From Variovorax paradoxus (GTDB lineage: Bacteria; Pseudomonadota; Gammaproteobacteria; Burkholderiales; Burkholderiaceae_C), in NCBI RefSeq assembly GCF_024734665.1, contig NZ_CP102931.1:1982001-2046000 (forward strand): a stretch of 64,000 bases of DNA, given 5' to 3'. The notes below the pieces were generated by a model that was not told where the DNA came from, made no database searches, and was given only the letters and a program-made list of their open reading frames with translations. The translations under genes and the position numbers were made by a program. Of the stretch, positions 8,962 through 18,171 are shown one piece after another. The number at the start of each line of letters is the position of its first letter. Positions within the stretch are counted from its first letter, which is position 1.

Positions 8962-10926
8962 ATGTCAGACGTGCATTCCGATCAATTGCTCAGCGAAGTC
9001 GCGGCCCTGCCGCAGTTGCCAGGCGTCTACCGCTATTTCGATGCGGCGGGCGCGGTGCTCTACGTGGGCAAGGCGCGCAACCTCAAGAAGCGGGTTGCCA
9101 ACTACTTTCAGAAGAGTCACGGCGGTACCCGCATCGGCCACATGATCTCGAAGATCGTGCGCATGGAAACCACGGTGGTGCGCTCCGAGGCCGAGGCGCT
9201 GCTGCTCGAGAACAACCTGATCAAGACGCTCAAGCCGCGCTACAACATCCTGTTTCGCGACGACAAGAGCTATCCCTATCTCAAGATCGCGTCGCACCAG
9301 TTTCCCCGGCTGGCCTACTACCGCGGCGCGGTCGACAAGAAGCACCGCTACTTCGGGCCGTACCCGACTGCCTGGGCGGTGAAGGAGTCGATCCAGCTGT
9401 TGCAGAAGGTGTTTCGCCTGCGCACTTGTGAAGACACGGTGTACGCCAACCGCACGCGGCCTTGCCTGCTGTACCAGATCAAGCGCTGCAGCGGGCCGTG
9501 CGTTGGCTACATCGAGCCCGAGGCCTATGCGCAGGACGTGGCCAGCGCCGAAGCCTTTCTCATGGGCGACACGCAACTCGTGCTCTCGAAGCTCGAACAG
9601 CGCATGACGGCGCATGCCGAGAAGCTCGAATTCGAGCAGGCGGCCGAGCTGCGCAACCAGATGTCGGCCATCTCGCGCGTGCTGCACCAGCAGTCGATCG
9701 AGATCGCGTCCGACAAGGACGTGGACATCCTCGCCGTGAAGGTGCAGGGCGGCAAGGCCTGCGTGAACCTCGCGATGGTGCGCGGCGGCCGGCACCTTGG
9801 CGACCGGCCGTACTTTCCCGTGCACGTGGAAGACGCGGCGCAGATTCATCACGGCGAACTCGACGACGATGGAGACGATGCGCTGCCCGTTGCTGCCGAC
9901 CCGATCGAGGTGCAGGTGCTCGAAGCCTTCATCGCCCAGCACTACATCGACGTGCCCGTGCCGGCCACGCTGGTGCTGAGCGAGCAGGTGAGCCGCGAGC
10001 TGATCGAGGCGATTTCGCAGCAGGCCGGTGCGCGCGTGACGGCGGTGTTCCAGCCGCACGAGCAGCGCCGGCACTGGCTCGAAATGGCCGAGACCAATGC
10101 CAAGCTGCAATTGGCCCGTCTGCTGGCCGAAGAGGGCTCGCAGCAGGCACGCACGCGCGCGCTGGTCGATGCGCTGGAGCTGGCGTCGGACGACCTCGAC
10201 AACTTCCGCGTCGAGTGCTTCGACATCTCGCACACTGCGGGCGAGGCAACGCAGGCTTCGTGCGTGGTGTTCGAGCACCACACCATGCAGAACCGCGAGT
10301 ACCGCCGCTACAACATCGAAGGCATCACGCCCGGCGACGACTACGCGGCCATGCGCCAGGTGCTGCACCGCCGCTACGGCAAGCTGGCAGAGGCCATGGC
10401 GGCCGAGACCGACGCCTTGCCTCCGGGCGACGCCGAGAGCGACGACACCGACGCGCCACCGAAGCCCCGGACCGCACGCATGCCCGACCTGGTGCTGGTG
10501 GACGGCGGCAAGGGGCAGGTGTCGATGGCGCGCGAAGTGTTCGGCGAGCTGGGCCTGCCGCTGTCGCTGATCGTCGGGGTCGAGAAGGGCGAGGGCCGCA
10601 AGGTCGGACTTGAAGAACTCGTGTTCGCCGACGGCCGCGAGAAGGTCTACCTGGGCAAGGACTCGGCCGCGTTGATGCTGGTGGCCCAGATCCGCGACGA
10701 GGCGCACCGCTTCGCCATCACCGGCATGCGGGCCAAGCGCGCGAAGGTACGCGTCGGCGGCAGCCAGCTCGAAGACATTCCGGGCATCGGGCCGAAGCGG
10801 CGTGCGCGGCTGCTGCAGCGCTTCGGCGGCATCCGCGGCGTGGCTGCGGCGAGCGTGGAAGACATCGCGTCGGTAGAGGGCATTGCCTCCGACCTGGCGG
10901 AGGAAATCTACAAGGCGTTGCATTGA
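8962..10926 (+). CDS. uvrC: Excinuclease ABC subunit C
   Basis: UvrC makes both incisions in nucleotide excision repair after UvrA/UvrB damage recognition. The 654-residue protein begins with a GIY-YIG domain (LPGVYRYFD and [13 protein letters not shown]), then has a UVR helix pair ([12 protein letters not shown]). An RNase H-like endonuclease domain includes VECFDISH and VLVDGGKGQ, and a C-terminal helix-hairpin-helix reads [13 protein letters not shown]. The ATG at 8962 gives the standard start. An upstream ATG at 8938 would add eight odd residues. There is no Shine-Dalgarno sequence: CACAAT ends 7 nt before the ATG, which hints at a leaderless transcript. pgsA follows after 48 bp. Confidence 0.97.
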   Translation: MSDVHSDQLLSEVAALPQLPGVYRYFDAAGAVLYVGKARNLKKRVANYFQKSHGGTRIGHMISKIVRMETTVVRSEAEALLLENNLIKTLKPRYNILFRDDKSYPYLKIASHQFPRLAYYRGAVDKKHRYFGPYPTAWAVKESIQLLQKVFRLRTCEDTVYANRTRPCLLYQIKRCSGPCVGYIEPEAYAQDVASAEAFLMGDTQLVLSKLEQRMTAHAEKLEFEQAAELRNQMSAISRVLHQQSIEIASDKDVDILAVKVQGGKACVNLAMVRGGRHLGDRPYFPVHVEDAAQIHHGELDDDGDDALPVAADPIEVQVLEAFIAQHYIDVPVPATLVLSEQVSRELIEAISQQAGARVTAVFQPHEQRRHWLEMAETNAKLQLARLLAEEGSQQARTRALVDALELASDDLDNFRVECFDISHTAGEATQASCVVFEHHTMQNREYRRYNIEGITPGDDYAAMRQVLHRRYGKLAEAMAAETDALPPGDAESDDTDAPPKPRTARMPDLVLVDGGKGQVSMAREVFGELGLPLSLIVGVEKGEGRKVGLEELVFADGREKVYLGKDSAALMLVAQIRDEAHRFAITGMRAKRAKVRVGGSQLEDIPGIGPKRRARLLQRFGGIRGVAAASVEDIASVEGIASDLAEEIYKALH

Positions 10927-10974
10927 GGGCGTGACCCCCGAAGGGGGTTACTGCCACCATGACACAATCAAGCG

Positions 10975-11541
10975 ATGTTCTGGACACTACCGACCATCAT
11001 GACCTGGACGCGCATCGTCGCGATCCCTTTGATCGTTGGTGTGTTCTACCTGCCGATGGCCGAGCCAATGCGCAACCTGATCGCCACGGTCATGTTCATC
11101 GTCTTCGCCGCGACCGACTGGCTCGACGGCTTCCTGGCACGCCGGCTCAATCAGACCTCGGCCTTCGGGGCCTTTCTCGATCCGGTGGCCGACAAGTTCC
11201 TGGTGTGCGCCTCGCTGCTGGTGCTGGTGCATCTCAATCGGGCCGATGTGTTCGTGGCGCTGATCATCATCGGCCGCGAGATCGCCATCTCGGCGCTGCG
11301 CGAATGGATGGCGCAGATCGGCGCCAGCAAGAGCGTGGCGGTCCACATGATCGGCAAGGTCAAGACAACCGTGCAGATGATCGCCATTCCGTTCCTGCTC
11401 TATGACGGGCGCCTGTTCAAGGTGATCGACACCGGCGTCTGGGGCCAGTGGCTGATCTGGATCTCGGCCGTGCTCACCATCTGGTCGATGGTGTACTACC
11501 TGCAGAAGGCCATTCCGGAAATCCGGGCCCGTACCAAATGA
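10975..11541 (+). CDS. pgsA: CDP-diacylglycerol-glycerol-3-phosphate 3-phosphatidyltransferase
   Basis: This inner-membrane enzyme makes phosphatidylglycerol phosphate from CDP-diacylglycerol and glycerol-3-phosphate. The 188-residue protein has several membrane helices. The CDP-alcohol phosphotransferase signature (DG..AR........G...D...D) is visible from DWLDGFLARR through FGAFLDPVADK. The uvrC-pgsA order is common in proteobacteria. No ribosome binding site precedes the ATG, and a CACAAT hexamer ends 6 nt before it. The stop overlaps the start of the next gene (ATGA). Confidence 0.95.
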   Translation: MFWTLPTIMTWTRIVAIPLIVGVFYLPMAEPMRNLIATVMFIVFAATDWLDGFLARRLNQTSAFGAFLDPVADKFLVCASLLVLVHLNRADVFVALIIIGREIAISALREWMAQIGASKSVAVHMIGKVKTTVQMIAIPFLLYDGRLFKVIDTGVWGQWLIWISAVLTIWSMVYYLQKAIPEIRARTK

Positions 11542-12425
11542 CCTCGGCGGCCACGGCCCCCGGCGGGGGCTGGCTGCGGGCGATGCCGGCGGTCTTCGTG
11601 CTGATCTGGAGCACGGGCTTCATCGTCGCGCGCTACGGCATGCCGTATGCGCCACCCCTCAAGTTCCTGGCCGTGCGCTTCGCTTTGTCGCTGGTGTGCT
11701 TCGGCGTGTGGGTCGCGCTGGCGCGGGTCGAGTGGCCGAAGCAGCGCGCACAGTGGGGGCACCTGGCGGTCACGGGCATCCTGATGCAGGCGGGCTACCT
11801 GGGCGGCGTGTGGGCCGCGGTGCATGCCGGCATGGGCGCGGGGCTGGTGGCATTGCTGGTCGGCATCCAGCCGGTGCTGACGGCGGTGTGGATGTCGTTC
11901 AATGGCGGGCGCATCTCGGGCCGGCAGTGGGCCGGGCTGGTGCTGGGCTTCGCGGGGCTGGTGCTTGTGGTGTCGCGCAAGTTCGGACAGGGTGCCGAGG
12001 TCAACGTGCTGACGATGACGCTGGTGGTGATGGCGCTGCTGTGCATCACGGCGGGCACGCTCTATCAGAAACGCTTCGTCGCGCCCTGCGACGTGCGCAG
12101 TGCCAGCGCCGTGCAGATGGCGGCGGCGTTGCTGGTCACGCTGCCGTTCGCGGCGCTGGAGTCTCAGGGCATCGAATGGAACGCGTACTCGGGCGGCGCG
12201 ATGGCCTGGTCGGTGCTGGCGTTGTCGCTGGGCGGCAGTTCGTTGCTCTACATGCTGATCCAACGTGGCACGGCGACGGCTGTCACCAGTCTGCTGTATC
12301 TGGTGCCGCCCTGCACGGCAGTGATGGCGTGGTTATTGTTCTCCGAGCCGATCACGCTGGTGACGGTGCTGGGCATTGCGCTCACCGCCGTGGGCGTGAG
12401 CCTCGTGGTGCGCAACGGGCGCTGA
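11538..12425 (+). CDS. EamA/DMT superfamily transporter
   Basis: This 295-residue integral membrane protein is predicted to have ten helices arranged as two EamA repeats of about 140 residues. The first begins near VFVLIWSTGFIVARYGM and the second near WSVLALSLGGSSLLYMLI, and conserved Gly/Pro patterns precede the last helices. Members export amino acids or metabolites, but specificity cannot be read here. Its ATG overlaps the pgsA stop codon by 4 bp, so it is translationally coupled to uvrC-pgsA. The C-terminus converges on the LysR gene, 12 bp away. Confidence 0.9.
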   Translation: MTSAATAPGGGWLRAMPAVFVLIWSTGFIVARYGMPYAPPLKFLAVRFALSLVCFGVWVALARVEWPKQRAQWGHLAVTGILMQAGYLGGVWAAVHAGMGAGLVALLVGIQPVLTAVWMSFNGGRISGRQWAGLVLGFAGLVLVVSRKFGQGAEVNVLTMTLVVMALLCITAGTLYQKRFVAPCDVRSASAVQMAAALLVTLPFAALESQGIEWNAYSGGAMAWSVLALSLGGSSLLYMLIQRGTATAVTSLLYLVPPCTAVMAWLLFSEPITLVTVLGIALTAVGVSLVVRNGR

Positions 12426-12437
12426 GCGGCCAGTTTC

Positions 12438-13397
12438 TTAACGTGCGCCGGCCTTGCCCGGCTTCCAGGGCTCGCCGCGGAACTGTTCCACGAGGTGATC
12501 GACCAGCAGCCGCACGCGTCGCGGCGTCTTCGGCCGCCATGGTGCAATCCAGTGGATGTCTGCTTCCGCCATTGCGTATTGCGGCAGCACGCGCACGAGT
12601 TCGCCGCTCGCGAGTTGCGGTGCGATGTCCCACAGGCTGCGCAGCATGACGCCGTGCCCGGCCACGCACCAGTCGCGCACCATCTCGCCCGAATTGCTGG
12701 CCAGCGGCCCTTGAACACGCACGCGCGCCGTGCTGCCGTCGCGCGCATGGCGCAGGGTCCAGAGCGCGTACTGGCGCTGGCTGGCATCGCCGTTCTCGCG
12801 TGCGACCAGGCAATCGTGAGAAGCCAGTGCCTCGACGGTGGCTGGCGTGCCGCGGCGCTTCAGGTAACCTGGCGAAGCAGCCAGCACGCGCTGGTTGCGC
12901 GCGATGCGCCGCGAAACCCAGTCGGCCGCGTGGCGCTGCTGCACGGCCCAGAGCCAGACCGCGCCGTCGTAGCCTTCGGCGCCGAGGTCGGGCAGTTGCT
13001 CGGTCAGCATCAGCTCGATCTGCAGCGCAGGGTGCCGCGCCTGAAAGGCCGCCACCGCCGGTCCGAGCCAGCGTCGGCCGAAGCCGAACGTTGCGGCCAG
13101 GCGGACCGTGCCGGTCAACTCGTTCTGGCGTTCGCCGAGCTCGCTTTCGAGCGCGGCAAAGCCATCGAGCAGCGTTCGCGCATGCAGGCAGACCGCTTCG
13201 CCTTCAACCGTGACGCTGAGCCGCCGGGTGGTGCGGTCGAACAGGCGCTGGCCCAGGCGGGCCTCCAGCGCACCCAGCCGCTTGGTGATGACGGAGGGCA
13301 CGACATCGAGCGTGGCGGCCGCACCCGCCAGGCTGCCCTGGTCGCGAATGGCCAGCACGAGCGCCAGGTCGCTGCGGTCCATCGAGGGAGAATTCAT
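12438..13397 (-). CDS. LysR family transcriptional regulator
   Basis: This 319-residue regulator has an N-terminal winged helix (SDLALVLAIRDQGSLAGAAA, then VVPSVITKRLGALEARLG) and a periplasmic-binding-like effector domain. The ligand is unknown. ATG 13397 was chosen, and an in-frame ATG at 13382 is possible. It is divergent from the haloacetate-dehalogenase-like and tartrate-dehydrogenase-like genes, the classic LysR arrangement, so these are the likely targets. An inverted repeat lies across its own start region. Confidence 0.92.
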   Translation of the reverse strand: MNSPSMDRSDLALVLAIRDQGSLAGAAATLDVVPSVITKRLGALEARLGQRLFDRTTRRLSVTVEGEAVCLHARTLLDGFAALESELGERQNELTGTVRLAATFGFGRRWLGPAVAAFQARHPALQIELMLTEQLPDLGAEGYDGAVWLWAVQQRHAADWVSRRIARNQRVLAASPGYLKRRGTPATVEALASHDCLVARENGDASQRQYALWTLRHARDGSTARVRVQGPLASNSGEMVRDWCVAGHGVMLRSLWDIAPQLASGELVRVLPQYAMAEADIHWIAPWRPKTPRRVRLLVDHLVEQFRGEPWKPGKAGAR

Positions 13398-13419
13398 GCC
13401 AGATCGGAAAGTATGAATT
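13391..13419. promoter_or_regulatory. Inverted repeat, candidate LysR operator
   Basis: AATTCAT at 13391-13397 and ATGAATT at 13413-13419 form a perfect 7-bp inverted repeat separated by 15 bp. It sits at the LysR start and within the 71-bp divergent intergenic region. Autoregulatory LysR sites usually sit here, although a T-N11-A core is not obvious. Confidence 0.35.
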
Positions 13420-13468
13420 GGCTGATTGTTGCTTGATGATCGAAGGGGCGCAACGCACAATCGTTCCC

Positions 13469-14386
13469 GTGACGGCCTCTTTTCTCTCCCTTCCCACTTT
13501 CGACATCGAGCGCAACGGCGTGCGCATCCATGGCCGCATCGGCGGGCGCGGCGCGCCCTTGCTGTTGCTGCACGGACATCCGCAGACGCACGCTATCTGG
13601 CATCGCGTGGCGCCGGCATTGATGGAGCGGTTCACGGTGGTAGCGGTCGACCTGCGCGGCTATGGCGATTCAGGCCGACCGGCAGCCGATGCCGAGCACG
13701 TGGCCTATAGCAAGCGGGAGATGGCGCTCGATGCGCTCGCGGCCATGCAGCATCACGGTTTCGAGCGCTTCGGCGTGCTGGCGCACGACCGTGGCGCGCG
13801 TGTGGCTCATCGGCTTGCGATGGACCATCCCGCGGCAGTCGAGCGCATGCTGCTGCTCGACATCGCACCCACGCTCGCGATGTACGAGCAAACCTCAGAA
13901 GCATTTGCCAAGGCCTACTGGCATTGGTTCTTCCTGATCCAGCCGCCGCCGCTGCCAGAGGCGCTGATTGCGTCCGACCCGGTGCGCTACGTGCGCAGCG
14001 TGATGGGTGGGCGGCATGCCGGCCTCGCGCCCTTTGCGCCCGAGGTGCTGGCTGAATACGAACGCTGCGCCGCCATCGCGGGCACCGCCGAATCCATCTG
14101 CGAGGACTATCGCGCCTCCGCCACCATCGACCTTGTACACGACCGCGAAGACATCGCCGCTGGCCGGCAACTGGCACAGCCGCTGCGAGTGCTGTGGGGC
14201 GAGCATGGTGCGGTCGGCAAGGCCTTCGATGTGCTCGCGCTGTGGCGCGACCGTGCCGCCGATGTGTCGGGCCGCGCCTTGCCGTGCGGCCACTACGTTC
14301 CCGAAGAGGCCCCGGACGAATTGCTCGCCGAGACCCAGGCATTCTTTCTACCTCTACAACACGCACACGCAGGAGCCAACCCATGA
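13469..14386 (+). CDS. Haloacetate dehalogenase-like alpha/beta hydrolase
   Basis: This protein resembles fluoroacetate/haloacetate dehalogenases. Landmarks are LLHGHPQTHAIW, the nucleophile elbow AHDRGARVAHR (catalytic Asp followed by two carboxylate-binding arginines), YWHWFFLIQPPPLPE (the His-Trp halide pocket) and GHYVPEEAPDEL (catalytic His). The GTG at 13469 gives 305 residues, close to the family length. It lies 7 nt after a CACAAT hexamer, as in several genes here. An ATG at 13436 or a TTG at 13418 would only add an unlike leader. The stop overlaps the next start (ATGA), so the two enzymes are coupled. Real activity on fluoro- or chloroacetate needs testing. Confidence 0.82.
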   Translation: MTASFLSLPTFDIERNGVRIHGRIGGRGAPLLLLHGHPQTHAIWHRVAPALMERFTVVAVDLRGYGDSGRPAADAEHVAYSKREMALDALAAMQHHGFERFGVLAHDRGARVAHRLAMDHPAAVERMLLLDIAPTLAMYEQTSEAFAKAYWHWFFLIQPPPLPEALIASDPVRYVRSVMGGRHAGLAPFAPEVLAEYERCAAIAGTAESICEDYRASATIDLVHDREDIAAGRQLAQPLRVLWGEHGAVGKAFDVLALWRDRAADVSGRALPCGHYVPEEAPDELLAETQAFFLPLQHAHAGANP

Positions 14387-15468
14387 GCACCCACAGAATC
14401 GCAGTCATCGCCGGCGACGGCATCGGCAAGGAAACCATGCCTGAGGGCGTGCGCGTGCTGGATGCCGCGGCGCGCAAGTTCGGCATCGACCTGAAGTTCG
14501 ACCACTTCGATTTCTCGAGCTGGGACTACTACGAGAAGCACGGCCAGATGCTGCCCGACAACTGGAAGGACCAGATCGGGGGGCACGATGCCATCTTCTT
14601 CGGTGCGGTCGGCTGGCCCGAGAAGATTGCCGACCACGTGTCGCTGTGGGGCTCGCTGCTGATGTTCCGCCGCGAGTTCGACCAATACGTCAACCTGCGT
14701 CCGGCACGCCTGATGCCCGGCATCATCGCCCCGGTGGTGCGGCGCGACGGCACGCCGCGCGAGCCCGGCGAGATCGACATGTACATCGTGCGCGAGAACA
14801 CCGAGGGCGAATACTCCAGCATCGGCGGGCGCATGTACCAGGGCACGCCGCGCGAGATCGTGGTGCAGGAGACCGTGATGTCGCGCGTGGGCGTCGACCG
14901 GGTACTGAAGTTCGCGTTCGAGCTCGCGCAATCGCGGCCGAAGAAGCACCTGACCAGCGCCACCAAGTCGAACGGCATCTCGATCACCATGCCGTACTGG
15001 GACGAGCGCGTGGCCGAGATGGGCAAGAACTACCCGGGCATCACGCTCGACAAGTTCCACATCGACATCCTCACCGCGCACTTCGTGCAACGGCCCGACT
15101 TCTTCGACGTGGTGGTGGCGAGCAACCTGTTCGGCGACATCCTGTCGGACCTGGGCCCGGCCTGCACCGGCACCATCGGCATCGCGCCGAGCGCCAATCT
15201 CAACCCAGAGCGCACCATGCCCTCGCTGTTCGAGCCGGTGCATGGCTCGGCGCCCGACATCGCCGGCAAGGGCATCGCGAACCCCATCGGGCAGATCTGG
15301 TGCGGCGCGATGATGCTGGAGTTTCTGGGCCACAAGCAGGCGCACGACGCCATTCTTTCGACCATCGAGAAGGTGCTCGCGCCCCAAAGCGGAGCACCGC
15401 GCACCCCGGACATCGGCGGGACGGCCAGCACCAGCGACCTCGGCAAGGCGATCGCCGAGGCGCTTTGA
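14383..15468 (+). CDS. Tartrate dehydrogenase/decarboxylase-like (isopropylmalate dehydrogenase family)
   Basis: This is a 361-residue metal- and NAD-dependent oxidative decarboxylase of the isocitrate/isopropylmalate dehydrogenase superfamily. IAGDGIGKETMPEGV forms the N-terminal turn. YIVRENTEGEYSSIGG and ASNLFGDILSDLGP are active-site and metal-binding segments, and FEPVHGSAPDIAGKG is the nucleotide-binding loop. The SLWGSLLMFRREFDQYVNLRP segment is typical of the tartrate dehydrogenase (TtuC/YeaU) branch rather than LeuB. Its ATG overlaps the stop of the hydrolase, and LysR control is likely. D-malate is the main alternative substrate. Confidence 0.85.
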   Translation: MSTHRIAVIAGDGIGKETMPEGVRVLDAAARKFGIDLKFDHFDFSSWDYYEKHGQMLPDNWKDQIGGHDAIFFGAVGWPEKIADHVSLWGSLLMFRREFDQYVNLRPARLMPGIIAPVVRRDGTPREPGEIDMYIVRENTEGEYSSIGGRMYQGTPREIVVQETVMSRVGVDRVLKFAFELAQSRPKKHLTSATKSNGISITMPYWDERVAEMGKNYPGITLDKFHIDILTAHFVQRPDFFDVVVASNLFGDILSDLGPACTGTIGIAPSANLNPERTMPSLFEPVHGSAPDIAGKGIANPIGQIWCGAMMLEFLGHKQAHDAILSTIEKVLAPQSGAPRTPDIGGTASTSDLGKAIAEAL

Positions 15469-15533
15469 AAAAGGAGTTCACGAAAGGCCCCTAAAATCGC
15501 GCGCTCCGCTGATCGGCATGGCTCTGTGTCTTA

Positions 15534-15562
15534 TTGACACCCTGCAGACCAGTGGTTGTAAT
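15534..15562 (+). promoter_or_regulatory. Sigma-70 promoter of the HU gene
   Basis: A perfect -35 TTGACA (15534-15539) and a -10 TGTAAT (15557-15562) are separated by exactly 17 bp. It lies 117 bp upstream of the HU GTG, so the transcript would start near 15569 and carry a leader of about 110 nt. Confidence 0.85.
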
Positions 15563-15678
15563 CCTCGCTGGCAGTGCGCTGCCGAGGCGTCAGGCCTGCC
15601 AGGCTCTTGAGTCGCACCGTTTGCGGCCAGGTCGCAGCTGACGGAAGCCGACCAACTTTTTTTCTACAAGGGGCCCTT

Positions 15679-15951
15679 GTGAACAAGACCGAACTGATTG
15701 AGCACATCGCAAAGAACGCCGATATTTCCAAAGCCGCAGCGACCCGTGCGCTCGAATCCACCATCGGCGCTATTCGTACCACGCTCAAAAAGGGCGGCTC
15801 CGTTTCGCTCGTCGGTTTCGGCACTTTCGCAGTAGGCAAACGCGCGGCCCGCACCGGCCGAAATCCCCGTACCGGCGACGCGATTAAAATCAAGGCAGCC
15901 AAGATCCCGAAGTTCCGTCCGGGCAAGGCGCTGAAAGACGCGCTGAACTAA
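15679..15951 (+). CDS. hupB: HU family nucleoid DNA-binding protein
   Basis: HU is a small dimeric DNA-bending protein. The 90-residue protein starts [18 protein letters not shown] and has the family arm motif [12 protein letters not shown] followed by [14 protein letters not shown]. The start is GTG at 15679, preceded by an AAGGGG ribosome binding site. A longer frame upstream from 15574 covers the leader and is not coding. A strong promoter lies upstream. The tRNA-Val gene follows after 29 bp without an obvious terminator, so read-through into the tRNA is possible. Confidence 0.96.
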   Translation: MNKTELIEHIAKNADISKAAATRALESTIGAIRTTLKKGGSVSLVGFGTFAVGKRAARTGRNPRTGDAIKIKAAKIPKFRPGKALKDALN

Positions 15952-15980
15952 GACGTTAGACTCGGAAAGTATTCCCGGTG

Positions 15981-16056
15981 GGGTGCTTAGCTCAGTTGGT
16001 AGAGCGGCGCCCTTACAAGGCGTAGGTCGGGGGTTCGAGCCCCTCAGCACCCACCA
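15981..16056 (+). tRNA. tRNA-Val (anticodon TAC)
   Basis: The full cloverleaf is visible. The acceptor stem is GGGTGCT/AGCACCC and the D-arm contains AGCTCAGTTGGTAGAGC. The anticodon stem GCGCC/GGCGT encloses loop CTTACAA, giving anticodon TAC. The T-arm is GGGGGTTCGAGCCCCT and the CCA end is encoded. Confidence 0.97.
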
Positions 16057-16068
16057 CCACCAGATGCA

Positions 16069-16094
16069 AAGGCGAACACCAGTTCGCCTTTTTT
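16069..16094 (+). terminator. Terminator after tRNA-Val
   Basis: The stem AAGGCGAAC/GTTCGCCTT has an ACCA loop and is followed by a T-run, just downstream of the tRNA CCA end and before ppiD. Confidence 0.85.
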
Positions 16095-16132
16095 ATTGCC
16101 GTCCGACAGCCGTCGAAAAAGAGTGTTCAAGC

Positions 16133-18049
16133 ATGTTTGATTTCTTCCGCAAGTACAACAAGATCGTCATGATTTTCTTGTTCTTGCTGATCATTCCCTC
16201 GTTCGTGCTCTTCGGTGTCGAGCGCTACCAGGGCTCCGGTCGCGACGAGAAGGTAGCCCGCATCGAGGGCCACGACATCACGAAGCCCGAATGGGATCAG
16301 CAGCACCGCGTTGAGACCGATCGCATTCGCCAGCAATCGCCCAACGTCGACCCGACGCTGCTCGACTCCGATGCCTTGCGCTACGCCACTCTGGAGCGCA
16401 TGGTGCGCGACCGCGTGCTGGCCGCAGCGGCTGCCAAGGCCAACATGACGGTGTCTGAAGACCGCCTGTCGCGCATGTTCGCGCAGGACACGGGCCTGGC
16501 TGCGTTCCGTACGCCCGACGGCAAGTTCGACCGCGAGGCTTTCCAGCGTGTGACCGGTCGCACGCCTGAGCAGTACGAAGCGTCGGTGCGTTCCGACATG
16601 GCAACGCAGCAGGTGCTGCTGGGCATTTCGGGCACGACCTTCACGCCGCCGGCACTGGCCGCCACCACCATCAACGCCTTCTACGACAGCCGCGAAATCC
16701 AGGTGGCCCGTTTCAGCCCCGAGAGCTTCGCATCGAAGGTGACGGTGAGCGATGCCGACATCGAGACCTACTACAAGGACCACACGGCACAGTTCCAGGC
16801 GCCCGAGCAGGCCAGCATCGAGTACCTCGTGCTCGACCTTGAGGCGGCCAAGAAGAACGTCGTCGTGAACGAGGCCGACCTCAAGACCTATTACGAACAG
16901 AACGCCTCGCGCTTCGGCACCAAGGAAGAGCGCCGCGCCAGCCACATCCTGATCACCGCGCCAGCCAGCATGTCCGCCGCCGACCGCGAAAAGGCCAAGG
17001 CCAAGGCTGAGCAACTGCTGGCCGATGTGAAGAAGGCGCCCAACACCTTCGCTGAAGTCGCGCGCAAGAATTCGCAAGACCCCGGTTCGGCAGAGAAGGG
17101 CGGCGACCTCGACTTCGTGACGAAGGGCGCCATGGTCAAGCCTTTCGAGGACGCGATGTTCGCGCTCAAGAAAGGCGAGATCAGCAGCGTCGTCGAAACC
17201 GAATTCGGCTACCACATCATTCACCTGACTGACATCAAGCCGGCCGTGGTGCCACCCTTCGAGCAAGTGCGCGCGACCATCGAGAACGACATGCGCTCGC
17301 AGCAGGCGACACAGGAGTTCGCGAAGGCTGCCGAGGCATTCACCGATGCGGTCTACCAGTCGCCCGAGAGCCTCAAGCCGGCCGCCGACAAGCTGAAGCT
17401 CACGATCAAGACAGCCGACAACGTCGCGCGCCTGCCTGCACCGGGCGCCACCGGTCCGCTGGCCAGCCGCAACTTCCTGAGCGCGCTGTTCGCCGCCGAC
17501 TCGCTCGACCGCAAGCAGAACACCGAAGCGATTGAAGTCGGCCCCAGCCAGCTCGCATCGGGCCGCGTGACGAAGTACGCGCCGGCGCACCCGGTGCCGC
17601 TGGCCGACGTGAAGGACAAGATCCGTGCGCAGCTCGTCACCGAGCGCGCCGCGGTGCTGGCCAAGACCGAGGGCGAAGCCAAGCTCGCCGCGTGGACCGC
17701 CAAGGCGGACGGTGCGACCTTCGGTGCACCCGTGACGGTGTCGCGCCGCGACGCGCAATCGCAGCCGCTGCCGGTCATCGACGCCGCGCTGCGTGCGGAT
17801 GGCTCCAAGCTGCCCGCGATTGTGGGCGTGGACCTCGGCGCGCAGGGCTATTCCGTGGTCCGCGTGACCAAGATTGTTCCCCGCACGCCGCCGCCGCCCG
17901 AGCTCGCAAAGCAGGAGCAGGCGCAGGTCGGCCAATCCGTGGCCGCGGCTGAAGATGCCGCCTACTACAACATGCTGAAAGACCGCTTCAAGGCTGAGAT
18001 CCTGGTGCCGAAGCCAGCGGAGACGCTGCCGCAAGCCGCAGGCCGCTGA
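16133..18049 (+). CDS. ppiD: SurA/PpiD-type peptidyl-prolyl cis-trans isomerase
   Basis: PpiD is a periplasmic folding helper anchored in the inner membrane near the Sec translocon. The 638-residue protein starts MFDFFRKYNKIVMIFLF and has one N-terminal membrane anchor (about residues 11-28). A SurA_N-like region follows, then a parvulin domain at about residues 265-370 (ERRASHILI, SQDPGSAEKGGDLD, FGYHIIHLT). The C-terminal part is a second, less conserved domain. The start was placed at the ATG that gives the membrane anchor. The HU-tRNA-ppiD order parallels the hupB-ppiD neighbourhood of many proteobacteria. Confidence 0.93.
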   Translation: MFDFFRKYNKIVMIFLFLLIIPSFVLFGVERYQGSGRDEKVARIEGHDITKPEWDQQHRVETDRIRQQSPNVDPTLLDSDALRYATLERMVRDRVLAAAAAKANMTVSEDRLSRMFAQDTGLAAFRTPDGKFDREAFQRVTGRTPEQYEASVRSDMATQQVLLGISGTTFTPPALAATTINAFYDSREIQVARFSPESFASKVTVSDADIETYYKDHTAQFQAPEQASIEYLVLDLEAAKKNVVVNEADLKTYYEQNASRFGTKEERRASHILITAPASMSAADREKAKAKAEQLLADVKKAPNTFAEVARKNSQDPGSAEKGGDLDFVTKGAMVKPFEDAMFALKKGEISSVVETEFGYHIIHLTDIKPAVVPPFEQVRATIENDMRSQQATQEFAKAAEAFTDAVYQSPESLKPAADKLKLTIKTADNVARLPAPGATGPLASRNFLSALFAADSLDRKQNTEAIEVGPSQLASGRVTKYAPAHPVPLADVKDKIRAQLVTERAAVLAKTEGEAKLAAWTAKADGATFGAPVTVSRRDAQSQPLPVIDAALRADGSKLPAIVGVDLGAQGYSVVRVTKIVPRTPPPPELAKQEQAQVGQSVAAAEDAAYYNMLKDRFKAEILVPKPAETLPQAAGR

Positions 18050-18071
18050 GACACACGGAACACCGCCAGAC

Positions 18072-18105
18072 AAAGCCCGAGCCATTCAATGGCTCGGGCT
18101 TTTTT
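18072..18105 (+). terminator. Terminator after ppiD
   Basis: The long stem AAGCCCGAGCC/GGCTCGGGCTT with an ATTCAAT loop runs into a T-run. It lies 23 bp after the ppiD stop. Confidence 0.88.
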
Positions 18106-18171
18106 CATGGCCGCGCGAACCCGTCGCACGAGGGACAAGCGGCGTCTTCGCTTCTTGCCAGAATCCCGTGC

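Noticed and set aside
8965..10923. Minus-strand frame of about 650 codons opposite uvrC
   Set aside because: It is fully explained as antisense of uvrC, has no ribosome binding site and no recognisable domain.
15574..15678. N-terminal extension of HU from an upstream ATG
   Set aside because: The extension covers the promoter leader and has no HU homology. The GTG at 15679 with AAGGGG gives the exact family N-terminus.
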